From Ktedonobacter sp. SOSP1-85 (GTDB lineage: Bacteria > Chloroflexota > Ktedonobacteria > Ktedonobacterales > Ktedonobacteraceae), in assembly GCF_016587415.1 (NCBI RefSeq), contig NZ_BNJI01000001.1, positions 3,697,501 to 3,761,500 on the forward strand: 64,000 nucleotides of DNA, read 5' to 3'. The notes beneath the pieces are model-generated. The model was not told where the DNA came from. It was given only the letters and a program-made list of their open reading frames with translations, and made no database searches. The translations under genes and the position numbers were made by a program. Below are positions 8,705 to 17,274 of this stretch, in pieces (within the stretch, counting starts at the first letter, position 1; the number at the start of each line of letters is the position of its first letter).

Positions 8705-10474
8705 ATGGATAAAGCGCAAGTTGCCTCGATGCTGGAAGAGATTGCCACCCTTCTGGCGCTTAAACCTGAGGCTAGTGTCTTTGAGTTGCGGGCCTACGAA
8801 AACGCCGCGCGCGCCCTGGTCAGCGTGGATGGCGACCTGAACCAGCTCGTGGCGGAGAAGAAGCTAAAGGGAACGCCCGGCCTTGGTCCTACCATGATCA
8901 AGCGCGTTGAGGAGGCCGTACAGAACGGAAAGATCGCCTTTCTCGACGAACTACGTGCCGAGACGCCAGCCGTCAAGCTGGAGATGATGCGTATCCCCGG
9001 CGTGGGGCCAAAGAAGATTAACGCCATCTATGACCAGTTGCATGTTACCACTCTGGCCGAGCTAGAGCAGGTCTGCAAGGATGACAAAGTCGCGAAGATA
9101 CCCGGCTTTGGTAAGAAGACGCAGGAGAAGATCCTCCAGGGGCTGACCTTCCTGAAGCAGCACGCCAACCGCTTTCGCTTCGATGTGGCCTTTGCCGAGG
9201 CCGAGCGCATTCGCACCGCCCTGGCGACCCTACCCGAGATCGTACGCCTGGAGGTTGCTGGTAGCTTGCGCCGCCGTCGCGAGACCGTCAAAGATATTGA
9301 CATGGTCGCCAGCGTAGATGACAACGCGCCCGAAGAGGCCCGTGAGAAGATCATGAGCTTCTTTACGACCCAGCCAACAGTCATCTCAATCACCGGCAAG
9401 GGAACGACCAAGTCAAGCGTCGTGGTTGCCAGCGGGATCGCCATGGATCTACGCGTCGTGAGCGATAGCCAGTTTCCCTCTACCCTGCATCACTTTACCG
9501 GTTCACGTGAGCATCATATTCCTCTGCGAAGGCGTGCGCAGAACATGGGTATGACCATTAACGACTATGGCCTCTTTAAGATCAGCGAGGGTAAGGAAGA
9601 GCTGGTTCCCTGTCATGAGGAGCGCGATATCTATGCCGCGCTCAAGCTGGATTATATCGCGCCCGAGCTGCGCGAGGATACCGGGGAGATCGATGCCGCC
9701 ACGCAACATAAGTTGCCTAAACTGGTGGAGCAGAGCGATATGCGTGGCATTCTGCACGCGCACTCGACCTATAGCGATGGCCAGAAGACGCTGCGCGAGA
9801 TGGTAGAGGGGTGTATCGAGCGCGGCTACTCCTACCTGGGCATTACGGACCATAGCAAGGCCGCAGCCTACGCGGGTGGACTCTCTGAGGAAGATGTGCG
9901 ACGCCAGTGGGCCGAAATCGACCAGATCAACGCCGAGTTGCAGGGGTGCTTCCGCATCTTGAAGGGCATCGAGTGCGATATCCTCAAGGATGGCGCGCTC
10001 GACTTTTCAGACGAGTTGCTGGCGGGCTTTGACTTTGTGATTGCCTCCATTCATAGCAATTTTAATCTCTCGCCGGAAGAGCAGACGAAGCGCATGTTGA
10101 AGGCCATTGCCAATCCATATACCTCAATTATTGGTCACCCGACGGGTCGTATTTTACTTGGTAGGGCAGGGTATACATTAGATATGGAGGCTGTGATCGA
10201 TGCAGCAGCTGAGCAGGGCGTGTGCATAGAGATCAACGCGCACCCCTCTCGCCTTGACATGGACTGGCGCCTGGTACGTAAGGCGCGCGAGAAGGGGCTT
10301 AAGGTTCCGCTTGGACCAGACGCCCATGCCATTGAGGGGCTGGATGATGTGTTTTATGGACTGGGTATCGCGCGTAAGGGGTGGCTCTCCGCCGACGACG
10401 TTCCCAACACATACACGAGCGAGCGGCTCATTGAGTTTTTCCGTGCTCAACGCGAGCGACGCCTGAGCCAGTAA
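8705..10474 (+). CDS. polX: DNA polymerase/3'-5' exonuclease PolX
   Basis: This is a bacterial family X DNA polymerase with a C-terminal PHP nuclease domain, used in gap filling and base-excision repair. The N-terminal part has helix-hairpin-helix segments (GTPGLGPTMIKRVEE, IPGVGPKKINAIY, IPGFGKKTQEKI). The palm has AGSLRRRRETVKDIDMV with the metal-binding Asp pair, and a third Asp in AMDLRVV. The PHP domain has HAHSTYSDG, GITDHS, GIECDI, IASIHSN, IGHPTGR, EINAHPSRLD and GPDAH, so its metal ligands appear complete. I chose the ATG at 8705 (AGAGAGAAAG upstream) over the GTG at 8684; this gives 589 residues, close to the family norm of about 575. Confidence 0.95.
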   Translation: MDKAQVASMLEEIATLLALKPEASVFELRAYENAARALVSVDGDLNQLVAEKKLKGTPGLGPTMIKRVEEAVQNGKIAFLDELRAETPAVKLEMMRIPGVGPKKINAIYDQLHVTTLAELEQVCKDDKVAKIPGFGKKTQEKILQGLTFLKQHANRFRFDVAFAEAERIRTALATLPEIVRLEVAGSLRRRRETVKDIDMVASVDDNAPEEAREKIMSFFTTQPTVISITGKGTTKSSVVVASGIAMDLRVVSDSQFPSTLHHFTGSREHHIPLRRRAQNMGMTINDYGLFKISEGKEELVPCHEERDIYAALKLDYIAPELREDTGEIDAATQHKLPKLVEQSDMRGILHAHSTYSDGQKTLREMVEGCIERGYSYLGITDHSKAAAYAGGLSEEDVRRQWAEIDQINAELQGCFRILKGIECDILKDGALDFSDELLAGFDFVIASIHSNFNLSPEEQTKRMLKAIANPYTSIIGHPTGRILLGRAGYTLDMEAVIDAAAEQGVCIEINAHPSRLDMDWRLVRKAREKGLKVPLGPDAHAIEGLDDVFYGLGIARKGWLSADDVPNTYTSERLIEFFRAQRERRLSQ

Positions 10475-10672
10475 GCGCTTGTTCATATCTATCTCAGAGC
10501 CTTGTCGTCGTAGGTCGCCTCATCTAAAGTGTGCCGCTTATTCGTAATAGGGATAAGAGCCAGCGCTCTGCGCTACTTATGCAGGGTCTTCCAACGTGGA
10601 AATGTGAGGTCGAGAGGGACGCGAGCGCTTGCGGGCGCTTGTATTTCTCTCATCGTTACTTTGCAAGAATTT

Positions 10673-10772
10673 CTTATCCGAAAACCCTGAGCGCGCCTGC
10701 CGTGCCACCTTTAGGTGGTCCCCGAATGGGGGAAGCGCTAGTCACGCCGGTGACGTTGGGTTTCGGAATAAG
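10673..10772 (+). repeat. Modular palindromic element, copy A
   Basis: This 100-base element runs from CTTATCCGAAAACCCTGAGC to GTTGGGTTTCGGAATAAG. Its imperfect terminal inverted repeats enclose three small hairpins: CCACC-TTTA-GGTGG, CCCCGAATGGGG and GTCACGCCGGTGAC. It ends 17 bases before the rplY start, so it lies in the rplY leader. Confidence 0.8.
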
Positions 10773-10789
10773 ACCGAAGGAGAATTTGT

Positions 10790-11428
10790 ATGGCGAAACA
10801 GATCGAAATGGATGTCGCACCACGCGAGGTTTTTGGGAAAAAGACGAAGAGCCTGCGTCGTCAGGGTCTTATCCCTGGAAATATTGGTGGCCACAAGGCC
10901 GATTCGGTGGCGATTCAGTTTGATGCCAAAGTCTTCAAGCGCTTGCAGCATGAGAACAGGGCGGGAAGTATCTATGCGCTCAACCTGCCTGGCAAGGGTG
11001 CGGAGACCGTCCTGGTGCATCATGTGGAGCATAATGCGGTTTCGGGAGAGATCCAACACGTGGATTTCTCTCGCGTAAGCATGGATGAGCAGGTGAGCAT
11101 TAAGGTACCCCTGCACTTTGTGGGCGAGTCTCCCGCGCTCAAGGATATCAAAGGGACGCTCCTGCATATGGACGCGCTTGAGGTCCAGTGTCGCGCCTCT
11201 GATATCCTGCCCGCCATCGAGGTGGATCTCTCGCCGTTGAAGACGCTTGACGACACGATCTATGCCAGGGACGTCAAGTTGCCAAAGGGATTTAAGCTTG
11301 TAGGTGATCCCGAGGAGTCGGTTGCGAAGGTTGCACCGCCGAAGGTGGAGCTGCCCGCGCCTGAGGCTGCCGAGGCTGCTGCTGAGGCTGCACCAGCGGC
11401 TGAGAGCGAGTCCACTGCCAGCGAGTAA
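10790..11428 (+). CDS. rplY: Ribosomal protein L25 (CTC form)
   Basis: This is the 5S rRNA-binding protein of the large ribosomal subunit. The 212-residue protein is the long TL5/CTC type. The L25 domain (about 1-95) has the REVFGKKTKSLRRQGLIPG start and VLVHHVEHNAVSGEIQHVDF. The C-terminal domain follows, with VPLHFVGESPAL and PAIEVDLSPLK, then an Ala/Glu-rich tail. The ATG has GAAGGAG nine bases upstream. An interspersed palindromic element occupies the DNA immediately before this ribosome binding site. A classic intrinsic terminator follows the stop. Confidence 0.95.
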   Translation: MAKQIEMDVAPREVFGKKTKSLRRQGLIPGNIGGHKADSVAIQFDAKVFKRLQHENRAGSIYALNLPGKGAETVLVHHVEHNAVSGEIQHVDFSRVSMDEQVSIKVPLHFVGESPALKDIKGTLLHMDALEVQCRASDILPAIEVDLSPLKTLDDTIYARDVKLPKGFKLVGDPEESVAKVAPPKVELPAPEAAEAAAEAAPAAESESTASE

Positions 11429-11452
11429 AGCAGGCCTTTCACTATAACGACA

Positions 11453-11496
11453 GGGACGCGGTAAACTACCCTATATGTCTTACCGCGTCCCCCTTT
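11453..11496 (+). terminator. Intrinsic terminator of rplY
   Basis: GGGACGCGGTAA (11453-11464) pairs with TTACCGCGTCCC (11480-11491) and is followed by CCTTTTTG. Confidence 0.85.
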
Positions 11497-11626
11497 TTGT
11501 TACCAGGCTTTCATCCACGTCGTCATTGCTTATAGCCTATGTTAGCGCCCTTGTGTGTAGAAATACTTCGCCTATGGGCGGGCAGGTAGTGTAAGAAGCA
11601 TTAAGACTAGGAGCTACAAGCAAACT

Positions 11627-12952
11627 ATGCGCATCATGCTAGTAACCGATCAATATCCCCCAATGGTGGGTGGTGTTCCCACAGTGACACGTGGACTCGC
11701 GGTAGACTTTGTCAATCGCGGTCACCAGGTCTGGGTGGTGGCGCCTAGCTATGGCGCGCGTGATGTGAAGCGTCTCGAACAGGGAGTGCGGGTCTATCGC
11801 TTCTCCTCGTTTGAGTGGCCTACCTACGAGGGCTTACGCATTCCCTTCCTCCCTTTTATGCCGATGCGCAATCTCATCAAGCGTAGCGATCCCGATATTA
11901 TCCATATCCACTCGCCCGTGGTGCTGGGGAATATCGCGCAAATTCTCGCGGGTGGCCTGCGCAAGCCCGTTATTGCGACCAATCACTACCTGCCTATTAA
12001 TATGAGTCGCTCACTCTCGTCCGATCCAATCTTTGGCAAACCCTTTAGCAGCGTGACTTATACTTACCTGGTTAATTTCTGTAACCGCTGTGAGTATGTC
12101 ACGGCCCCCACACAGACGGCGCTGAACCTGTTGTATGAGCATGGGCTGCGCGCGCCCGCACGCGCCATCTCCAATGGCATCGACCTGAACCGTTTTCGCC
12201 CAGGGGCGCCCGATCCCGAGGCGCTTACGCGCTTTAGTCTGCCCACAGATCGCCCGCTGATCATTCATGTCAATCGCTTGAGCGAGGAGAAGCGTATTGA
12301 TGTGTTGATTCGCGCTGCGCAGCATCTGCGTCAGCCTGCGCACATCGTGCTTGTGGGTTCTGGCCCTATGGAGGCGGAGCTACGCGCGTTGGCGGCCAGT
12401 TTGCATGTAGAGGATCGGGTGAGCTTCCTGGGCTTTGTACGCGACGCCGATCTCCTATCGCTACGTCGCTCAGCAGCGCTCTTTGCCATTCCATCTGAGG
12501 CTGATCTACAGAGCCTGGCGACGATGGAGGCAATGGCCTGTGGCCTGCCCGTAGTGGCTGCCAATTCGTATGCCTTGCCCGAGCTTGTCCATCAGAATGA
12601 GAATGGCTTTCTCTTCCAGCCAGGAAATAGTGAAGAACTGGCACGCGCTATTGATACGATCCTTGAAGATGGAGACCTGCGTACACGCATGGGGCAGGAG
12701 AGCCTGAATATCATTGAGAAGCATGATCGGCTCAATATCCTCGACGAGTGGGAGGACCTCTATCGCCGCCTCTCCATTGAGTTTAAAGAAGATAAAGAAC
12801 GCAAGCAGCAAATGCGTATACAACGCAAATACAAGGGAGAGCTACCGACCGGGCAGCAAAAGGCGCGTTCTCGCCTGCGCCGCACAGGTACGACTGGAGA
12901 CCTCTCATTTGACTGGAGCGATACAGCGGAGGATACCGATGCACAGCTTTAG
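11627..12952 (+). CDS. GT4-family glycosyltransferase
   Basis: This is a 441-residue GT-B fold glycosyltransferase of family 4 (group 1), probably acting on a lipid or glycan acceptor at the cytoplasmic membrane. The N-terminal domain starts with TDQYPPMVGGVPTVTRGLA, the glycine-rich acceptor-side loop. The C-terminal domain has HVNRLSEEKRIDVLIRA, LVGSGPMEAELR and SEADLQSLATMEAMACGLPV, where the conserved E-x7-E motif is seen as S(EAD)...E. This resembles the PimB/diacylglycerol glucosyltransferase branch, but acceptor and donor cannot be read. A basic ~60-residue C-terminal tail is extra. The ATG has AGGAG upstream. The gene is isolated, with a terminator before it and a convergent small gene after it. 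Confidence 0.9.
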   Translation: MRIMLVTDQYPPMVGGVPTVTRGLAVDFVNRGHQVWVVAPSYGARDVKRLEQGVRVYRFSSFEWPTYEGLRIPFLPFMPMRNLIKRSDPDIIHIHSPVVLGNIAQILAGGLRKPVIATNHYLPINMSRSLSSDPIFGKPFSSVTYTYLVNFCNRCEYVTAPTQTALNLLYEHGLRAPARAISNGIDLNRFRPGAPDPEALTRFSLPTDRPLIIHVNRLSEEKRIDVLIRAAQHLRQPAHIVLVGSGPMEAELRALAASLHVEDRVSFLGFVRDADLLSLRRSAALFAIPSEADLQSLATMEAMACGLPVVAANSYALPELVHQNENGFLFQPGNSEELARAIDTILEDGDLRTRMGQESLNIIEKHDRLNILDEWEDLYRRLSIEFKEDKERKQQMRIQRKYKGELPTGQQKARSRLRRTGTTGDLSFDWSDTAEDTDAQL

Positions 12953-12987
12953 CTACGCCTGGGGGACCGGACCTATGAGACTGGGGG

Positions 12988-13239
12988 TTAGTGTGCTCCC
13001 CAGCGTTTATGTAGCAACCTGGCAATGCCTCGTTCAATGCCCCAGCGGATCTGAATCATGTGATAGGTGAACCAGGCCTGGATGCGATACTGCCAGGGAT
13101 CTGTTGGTATGGTGGCGCGTCTGCGCTCCTGTTCAAAGGTATAGATGGAGATAGGGGCACGTTGCGGAAGGAAAAGGCTTCTAATGGGGCACCATATGGG
13201 TTGTATATCTCTCTCTGAATCTGAGCCTTGCTTGTACAT
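12988..13239 (-). CDS. Small basic protein of unknown function, 83 residues
   Basis: This 83-residue frame begins with an ATG at 13239, preceded by CCAGGAG at seven-base spacing, a very good ribosome binding site. The product is basic and rich in Arg, Trp and Ile (PIWCPIRSLFLPQRAP, AWFTYHMIQIRWGIERG), with no clear transmembrane helix or domain. It is convergent with the glycosyltransferase gene, 35 bases away. Without the ribosome binding site I would treat it as noise; with it, I judge it more likely real than not. Function is unknown. Confidence 0.5.
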   Translation of the reverse strand: MYKQGSDSERDIQPIWCPIRSLFLPQRAPISIYTFEQERRRATIPTDPWQYRIQAWFTYHMIQIRWGIERGIARLLHKRWGAH

Positions 13240-13284
13240 ACAAAAACTCCTGGAGCACGCTCACGCTTGGGAATTTCTATTGCA

Positions 13285-13400
13285 TCTTATACGAAAACCA
13301 ACCCCCATTCGGGGGCGCAGCGCCACTCTCGCCGCGCCACCCTCAGGTGGTGGCTAGCGCTCCCCCCATTCGGGGGCAGGCGCGCTCAGGTTTTCGATAG
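13285..13400 (-). repeat. Modular palindromic element, copy B (reverse orientation)
   Basis: This is the longest copy, at 116 bases. It has the shared ends CTTATACGAAAACCAAC and GCGCTCAGGTTTTCGATAG, two CCCCATTCGGGG hairpin modules, one CCACC-CTCA-GGTGG module and the shared CTAGCGCT core. It lies upstream of the LysR gene. Confidence 0.8.
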
Positions 13401-13492
13401 GGTAGCACTTACTTTTTGTAGTATAGGCTGAGAAATGCTATTTGTCTACCCATATATGTTTATCTATTACTAAAAATAAAGGCAGATGTGCC

Positions 13493-14380
13493 ATGGAATT
13501 GCGTCACCTCACCACCTTTCGTACAGTCGCTCAACTTCAGAGCTTTCGCCGGGCTGCCGAGGCGCTTGGCTATGTTCAGGGAAACGTTACTGCACATATC
13601 CAGGCTCTTGAGCAGGAATTGGATGTGCAACTCTTTAATCGCCTCGGCAGGCATATCACACTGACGAGCGCGGGCGAACAACTACTTGCGTACGCTGAAA
13701 AGCTGCTTACTATCGCTGCTGAGGCCCAATCCGCGCTTGCCCAGCGTGAAGTAGTCCACGGGACGCTCACAGTGAGTGCCCCGGATACTCTCTGTATTTA
13801 TCGTCTTCCCGCGCTCTTCAGTAATTTTCAACAACGCTTCCCCCAGGTGCGTCTACTCTTTCGACCCCTCTCATGGAATACCCTTCAGAAGGCTGTCAGC
13901 GAAGGTGTGATTGACGTGGCGTTTTTGATGGCGCAGCCGGTGCAGTCGCGTGGGCTAATAGCGGAAACTCTTCTCCCTGAACCAATCCTCTTGCTTGCCG
14001 CACCCTCACATCCCCTTGCGCAAGCGGCTCATATCCAGCCAGAAGATCTGGAGACAGAAACTCTTCTGCTAACAGAAATGGGATGCAGCTATCGTACCGT
14101 CTTTGAGCAGCAGTTGGCTGCCGAAGGATGTGTCCCTAAAATGCTCCTTGAATTTGGCAGCATTGAAGCTATCAAGCAATTTGCCATGCTGGGAATGGGA
14201 ATAGCTGTGTTGCCTGCTGTCTCTGTAAGTGCTGAACTTGCACAAAGTAAGCTGGTCATTTTGCCTTGGGGGCGAGACTTCCGCATTATTACTCAGATGG
14301 CCTGGCATAAAGACAAATGGCTCTCTCCAGCCTTCCAGGCATTTGTCTCAACCGCACGCGAGGTACTCAAGGAAGTTTGA
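13493..14380 (+). CDS. LysR-family transcriptional regulator
   Basis: This is a 295-residue LysR-type regulator. The winged-helix DNA-binding domain covers residues 1-60 (MELRHLTTFRTVAQLQSF, RRAAEALGYVQGNVTAHIQ, QLFNRLGRHITLTSAGEQLL). A periplasmic-binding-like effector domain follows (about 90-290, LTVSAPDTLCIYRLPALF). The ATG at 13493 is the family's normal start; an upstream TTG at 13442 would add 17 residues without support. The FMN reductase gene follows in the same direction behind its own strong promoter. A 21-base dyad (14377-14397) between them is a candidate operator, so this regulator may control that reductase. The effector is unknown. Confidence 0.9.
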   Translation: MELRHLTTFRTVAQLQSFRRAAEALGYVQGNVTAHIQALEQELDVQLFNRLGRHITLTSAGEQLLAYAEKLLTIAAEAQSALAQREVVHGTLTVSAPDTLCIYRLPALFSNFQQRFPQVRLLFRPLSWNTLQKAVSEGVIDVAFLMAQPVQSRGLIAETLLPEPILLLAAPSHPLAQAAHIQPEDLETETLLLTEMGCSYRTVFEQQLAAEGCVPKMLLEFGSIEAIKQFAMLGMGIAVLPAVSVSAELAQSKLVILPWGRDFRIITQMAWHKDKWLSPAFQAFVSTAREVLKEV

Positions 14381-14397
14381 TCATTTTTAGTGATCAA
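14377..14397. promoter_or_regulatory. Candidate LysR operator
   Basis: TTGATCA-N7-TGATCAA is a perfect 7-bp dyad with a 21-base span. It overlaps the LysR stop codon and ends 19 bases before the -35 of the next promoter, a normal position for a LysR-type activator site. Confidence 0.45.
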
Positions 14398-14416
14398 TAT
14401 GATTAAAATCAATTGC

Positions 14417-14445
14417 TTGACGTGATAGATAGCTCTTACTATACT
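14417..14445 (+). promoter_or_regulatory. Strong sigma-70 promoter for the FMN reductase gene
   Basis: TTGACG (14417-14422), a 17-base spacer and TATACT (14440-14445) lie 81 bases before the ATG at 14527. Confidence 0.8.
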
Positions 14446-14526
14446 TGGGGCAGTGAACAGCGCGACCCGTACCTGATTCACCGGGTGGGAAACCTTGTGT
14501 CGCGACTACTTTTTAAGGAAAGAACG

Positions 14527-15072
14527 ATGAAAACCTTAGCGATCTATGGTGGATCGAGAAAAAATGGAAACTCTGAACAGCTCACCAAAGAACTTTTAAA
14601 AGGAACCTCATACTCCTCAATTCATTTGAGTGACTATCATATTAAGCCTATTGTGGATCAACGACATGACTCCAATGGTTTCGATGCAGTGGATGATGAT
14701 TATAGCCTGGTTCTTGAGCAGGTTCGCGCGCATGAACTTCTTGTGTTTACCACGCCTCTGTACTGGTATGGGATGTCCGGCCTTATGAAGAATTTCGTTG
14801 ATCACTGGTCCCAGAGCTTCCGAGATACATCCATAAACTTTAAAATGGAGATGGCGACGAAGCGGGCATTTGTCGTTATTGTTGGGGATGACGAGCCACA
14901 GAAGAAAGCTTTGCCTTTAGTCCAGCAATTTCAGTATATCTTTGACTTTATGAATATGCCACTGGTGGGCTACCTGATTGGGAAAGGAAGAAAACCTGGA
15001 GATATTCAAAACGATCTCAAAACGCTCGAAAACGCGGCTACCTGGCGGGAAAGGCTTTTGGAACAGGTATAA
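14527..15072 (+). CDS. NADPH-dependent FMN reductase / NAD(P)H oxidoreductase, flavodoxin fold
   Basis: This is a 181-residue flavodoxin-like reductase that uses FMN and NAD(P)H. The phosphate-binding loop GGSRKNGNS lies at residues 7-15. FTTPLYWYGMSGLMKNFVDHW (in two halves, near 78-98) is the signature of the WrbA/NADPH-quinone reductase group. The ATG at 14527 has AAGGAAAG upstream; a longer frame from 14413 would run through the promoter and is rejected. Its DNA is more AT-rich than its neighbours. The stop codon lies in the left arm of its terminator. It may be controlled by the preceding LysR protein. Confidence 0.88.
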   Translation: MKTLAIYGGSRKNGNSEQLTKELLKGTSYSSIHLSDYHIKPIVDQRHDSNGFDAVDDDYSLVLEQVRAHELLVFTTPLYWYGMSGLMKNFVDHWSQSFRDTSINFKMEMATKRAFVVIVGDDEPQKKALPLVQQFQYIFDFMNMPLVGYLIGKGRKPGDIQNDLKTLENAATWRERLLEQV

Positions 15073-15107
15073 AAGTGTCCAGGGCCGCCGCCCTGGACAC
15101 TTTTATA
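15068..15107 (+). terminator. Terminator of the FMN reductase gene
   Basis: Arms 15068-15085 and 15090-15107 (18 bp, loop CGCC) start with the stop codon region and end in TTTTATATTT. Confidence 0.85.
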
Positions 15108-15187
15108 TTTATCTATTCTTGTGTTACATTAAATGCACTTGTATGGCAATAAATAAGTATTTTGTTCTTGTGCATCAATATAGTTTA

Positions 15188-15216
15188 TTGACGTTTATCA
15201 CATATCTTGTTAGAAT
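15188..15216 (+). promoter_or_regulatory. Strong sigma-70 promoter for the KGG-repeat gene
   Basis: TTGACG (15188-15193), a 17-base spacer and TAGAAT (15211-15216) imply a leader of about 205 bases before 15430. I see no convincing fold in that leader. This accounts for the gap 15108-15429. Confidence 0.75.
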
Positions 15217-15429
15217 AATGATTGGTGAGAGTTATTATGAGTTTTCACCAGACGTGCGAGTAATGTCAGGGCTTATGTTCGGCCTTAAGGAGAAACAGCC
15301 AGGCTGGAGGCCACTGGCATCCTGGTAAAACGTCAGTAAAGGATGTTGCTGAGCCAGGCAAGTACGATTTCTTTCTAAGTGTTCCATGAAAAATTATGTT
15401 GCGAGAAGACGTAGAGGAAGCTAGAGATT

Positions 15430-15792
15430 ATGGTTGAGGAAGAGCAGTCCACGCAGTCTACATCATCAACAGGTGCCGCGTCATCCCCCGCTGAGAAGTC
15501 TGGTCGCAAGGGCGGCAGTACCGTACGCGCTAAGTATGGTGAGGATTATTATCAGCGCATCGGGAAAAAGGGCGGCACTGTGCTGAAGGAGAAGCGTGGC
15601 ACAGAATATTATCGTACCATTGCCCAGAAGGGCGGGCGCGCAAATGTTGTCAAGTATGGTCCAGAGCATTTCTCGGCCATGGGCAAGAAGGGCGGCAACG
15701 CCACGAAGGAGAGCCAGGGGCCTGATTTTTACAGCCGCATTGGCCGCCTCGGTGGGGCAGCCAAGCGCCAGAAAAAGTCCCCTACAGAGTAA
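15430..15792 (+). CDS. KGG-repeat (stress-induced) hydrophilic protein
   Basis: This is a small hydrophilic protein of 120 residues with four tandem ~20-residue repeats. Each is centred on a KGG or LGG motif (GRKGGSTVRAKYGEDYY, GKKGGTVLKEKRGTEYY, AQKGGRANVVKYGPEHF, GKKGGNATKESQGPDFY) and a final GRLGGAAKRQ. This is the stress-induced KGG motif family, related in style to YciG and group 1 LEA proteins, which protect cells during desiccation or general stress; the exact biochemical role is not established. The N-terminal 25 residues are Ser/Thr-rich. A strong promoter with a ~205-base leader lies upstream. A 22-bp bidirectional terminator separates it from plsX. Confidence 0.9.
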   Translation: MVEEEQSTQSTSSTGAASSPAEKSGRKGGSTVRAKYGEDYYQRIGKKGGTVLKEKRGTEYYRTIAQKGGRANVVKYGPEHFSAMGKKGGNATKESQGPDFYSRIGRLGGAAKRQKKSPTE

Positions 15793-15838
15793 CAAAAAAT
15801 GGAGTACAGGCCAATAGCCTGTACTCCATTTTTTGTTA
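15790..15838. terminator. Bidirectional terminator, 22-bp stem
   Basis: Arms 15790-15811 and 15817-15838 pair perfectly (loop CAATA), with AAAAAA and TTTTTT tracts inside the stem. The left arm starts with the TAA of the KGG gene, and plsX ends seven bases beyond the right arm. Confidence 0.88.
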
Positions 15839-15844
15839 GCGCAG

Positions 15845-16891
15845 TTATTCGGCTTTGGCTGTGGCGAGGCGTGCCACGCCTTCTGTAATCGCTTGCGTAA
15901 CGCCGGTCTCAGCTGTCTCTTTGGCCACGCGAAGCGCGTTCTGGATGGCGCGGGCGTTAGAGCGGCCATGCGAGATAATGGCCGCACCATTGACGCCTAG
16001 CAGGGGAACCCCGCCATACTCGGCATAGTCAAGGCGTTTATAAATCCTCTTCAACCCTGGTCTGAGGACTGCCGCCGCCAGCTTGCTTACAAACGACGAG
16101 GTCAGTTCGTCTTTAATCAGGGAGAAGAGGGCTTCACCCACGCCCTCGCTGAGCTTGAGAACGACGTTGCCGACGAAGCCATCACAGACCACCACATCCG
16201 CCACATTGGTCATGATGTCGCGCCCTTCGATATTGCCAATAAAGTTCAGCTTCAGGCGCTCCGCGTTCTGCTTGAGCAACTGGTGCGTCTGCACAACCTG
16301 CTGGTTGCCCTTGGTTTCCTCTTCCCCGTTGGCCAGCAGGCTCACGCGAGGCTGGTTGACGTGGAAGATACGCTCCATATAGACCGAGCCCATCAAGGCA
16401 AACTGCTGCAAATACTCGGGTTTGCAATCGGTATTGGCACCCATATCAATGATCAGACATGGCTTATTTTTGGTTGGGAAGACGCCACCCAGGGCCGGGC
16501 GCTCCACACCGGGGATACGTTTGAGGGTAAAGAGGGCCGCCGCCATCATCGCACCACTATTGCCCGCTGAAACCGCGCCAATGGCTTTGCCATCGCGAAC
16601 CAGTTGCAGCGCGACGGTCATTGAGGCATTCTTCTTGCTTCTGACGGCTGTCGCGGGATGGTCGTCCATCTCAATCACTTCATCGGTGTGGACGATGGGG
16701 AGATCCAGTCCGCTAGTGTCGTGTTTGGCCAGTTCGGCCTGGATAACCTCCTCGCGTCCCACGAGGTACACGCCAATGCCGTAGGCGCGGGCAGCCTGAA
16801 TTGCTCCCAGCACAATCTCGCCGGGAGCATTATCGCCGCCCATTGCGTCTAGAGCTAGACGCACGGGCGTATTAGTTGTGGAGACGCTCAT
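15845..16891 (-). CDS. plsX: Phosphate acyltransferase PlsX
   Basis: PlsX is a peripheral membrane enzyme that makes acyl-phosphate from acyl-ACP for the PlsY step of phospholipid synthesis. The 348-residue product fits the family. It has LALDAMGGDNAPGEIV near residue 12, VGREEVIQAEL, AVSAGNSGAMMAAALFTL, FPTKNKPCLIIDMGANTDC and VCDGFVGNVVLKLSEG. It starts inside the last codons of the response-regulator gene (ATGA overlap at 16888-16891), so the two are translationally coupled. The usual partners fabD, fabH or rpmF are not adjacent. Confidence 0.95.
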   Translation of the reverse strand: MSVSTTNTPVRLALDAMGGDNAPGEIVLGAIQAARAYGIGVYLVGREEVIQAELAKHDTSGLDLPIVHTDEVIEMDDHPATAVRSKKNASMTVALQLVRDGKAIGAVSAGNSGAMMAAALFTLKRIPGVERPALGGVFPTKNKPCLIIDMGANTDCKPEYLQQFALMGSVYMERIFHVNQPRVSLLANGEEETKGNQQVVQTHQLLKQNAERLKLNFIGNIEGRDIMTNVADVVVCDGFVGNVVLKLSEGVGEALFSLIKDELTSSFVSKLAAAVLRPGLKRIYKRLDYAEYGGVPLLGVNGAAIISHGRSNARAIQNALRVAKETAETGVTQAITEGVARLATAKAE

Positions 16892-17274
16892 GCGCTTTTC
16901 TCCTCAGGCTCCCCGATGGTCTGTTTGACCAGCGCAACCAGTTTGTCGAGGTCAAACGGTTTGTAGACGATGTGGACGACTCCGGCTTCGCGGAACTCCT
17001 GCTCTTCGTTGGCCGCGCCTAGGAAGGCCGTGACCACGATGACTGGAATCTGCTTATCGATGCCCATGGTCATGAGTTTTAACTCATCACGGCCATCAAG
17101 ATAAGGCATCATCAGGTCCAGTAGCACCAGGTCGGGCTTGTGCTCCTGAATAGAGTCATAGAAACGCAGGCTCTGCGTGGTCATGAACGTCTCATAACCC
17201 TCGTCTGCTAGCGCTTCTGTGAGCAGGTCAGCAATTGTCGGATCGTCATCCATGACCAGAATTTTCTTTGCCAT
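16888..17274 (-). CDS. Single-domain response regulator (CheY-like)
   Basis: This 128-residue protein consists of a receiver domain only. The acidic pocket is DDDPTIADLL near residue 8, the phospho-acceptor Asp is in LVLLDLMMPYLDG, Thr is in VVTAF and Lys is in VYKPFDLDKL. No output domain is present, so it would act by protein contact. The ATG at 17274 is the normal receiver start; a longer frame to 17352 adds a non-homologous leader. GAGGGG lies about 13 bases upstream. It overlaps plsX by four bases, an unusual pairing that suggests co-expression with membrane lipid synthesis. No histidine kinase gene is nearby. Confidence 0.9.
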   Translation of the reverse strand: MAKKILVMDDDPTIADLLTEALADEGYETFMTTQSLRFYDSIQEHKPDLVLLDLMMPYLDGRDELKLMTMGIDKQIPVIVVTAFLGAANEEQEFREAGVVHIVYKPFDLDKLVALVKQTIGEPEEKSA

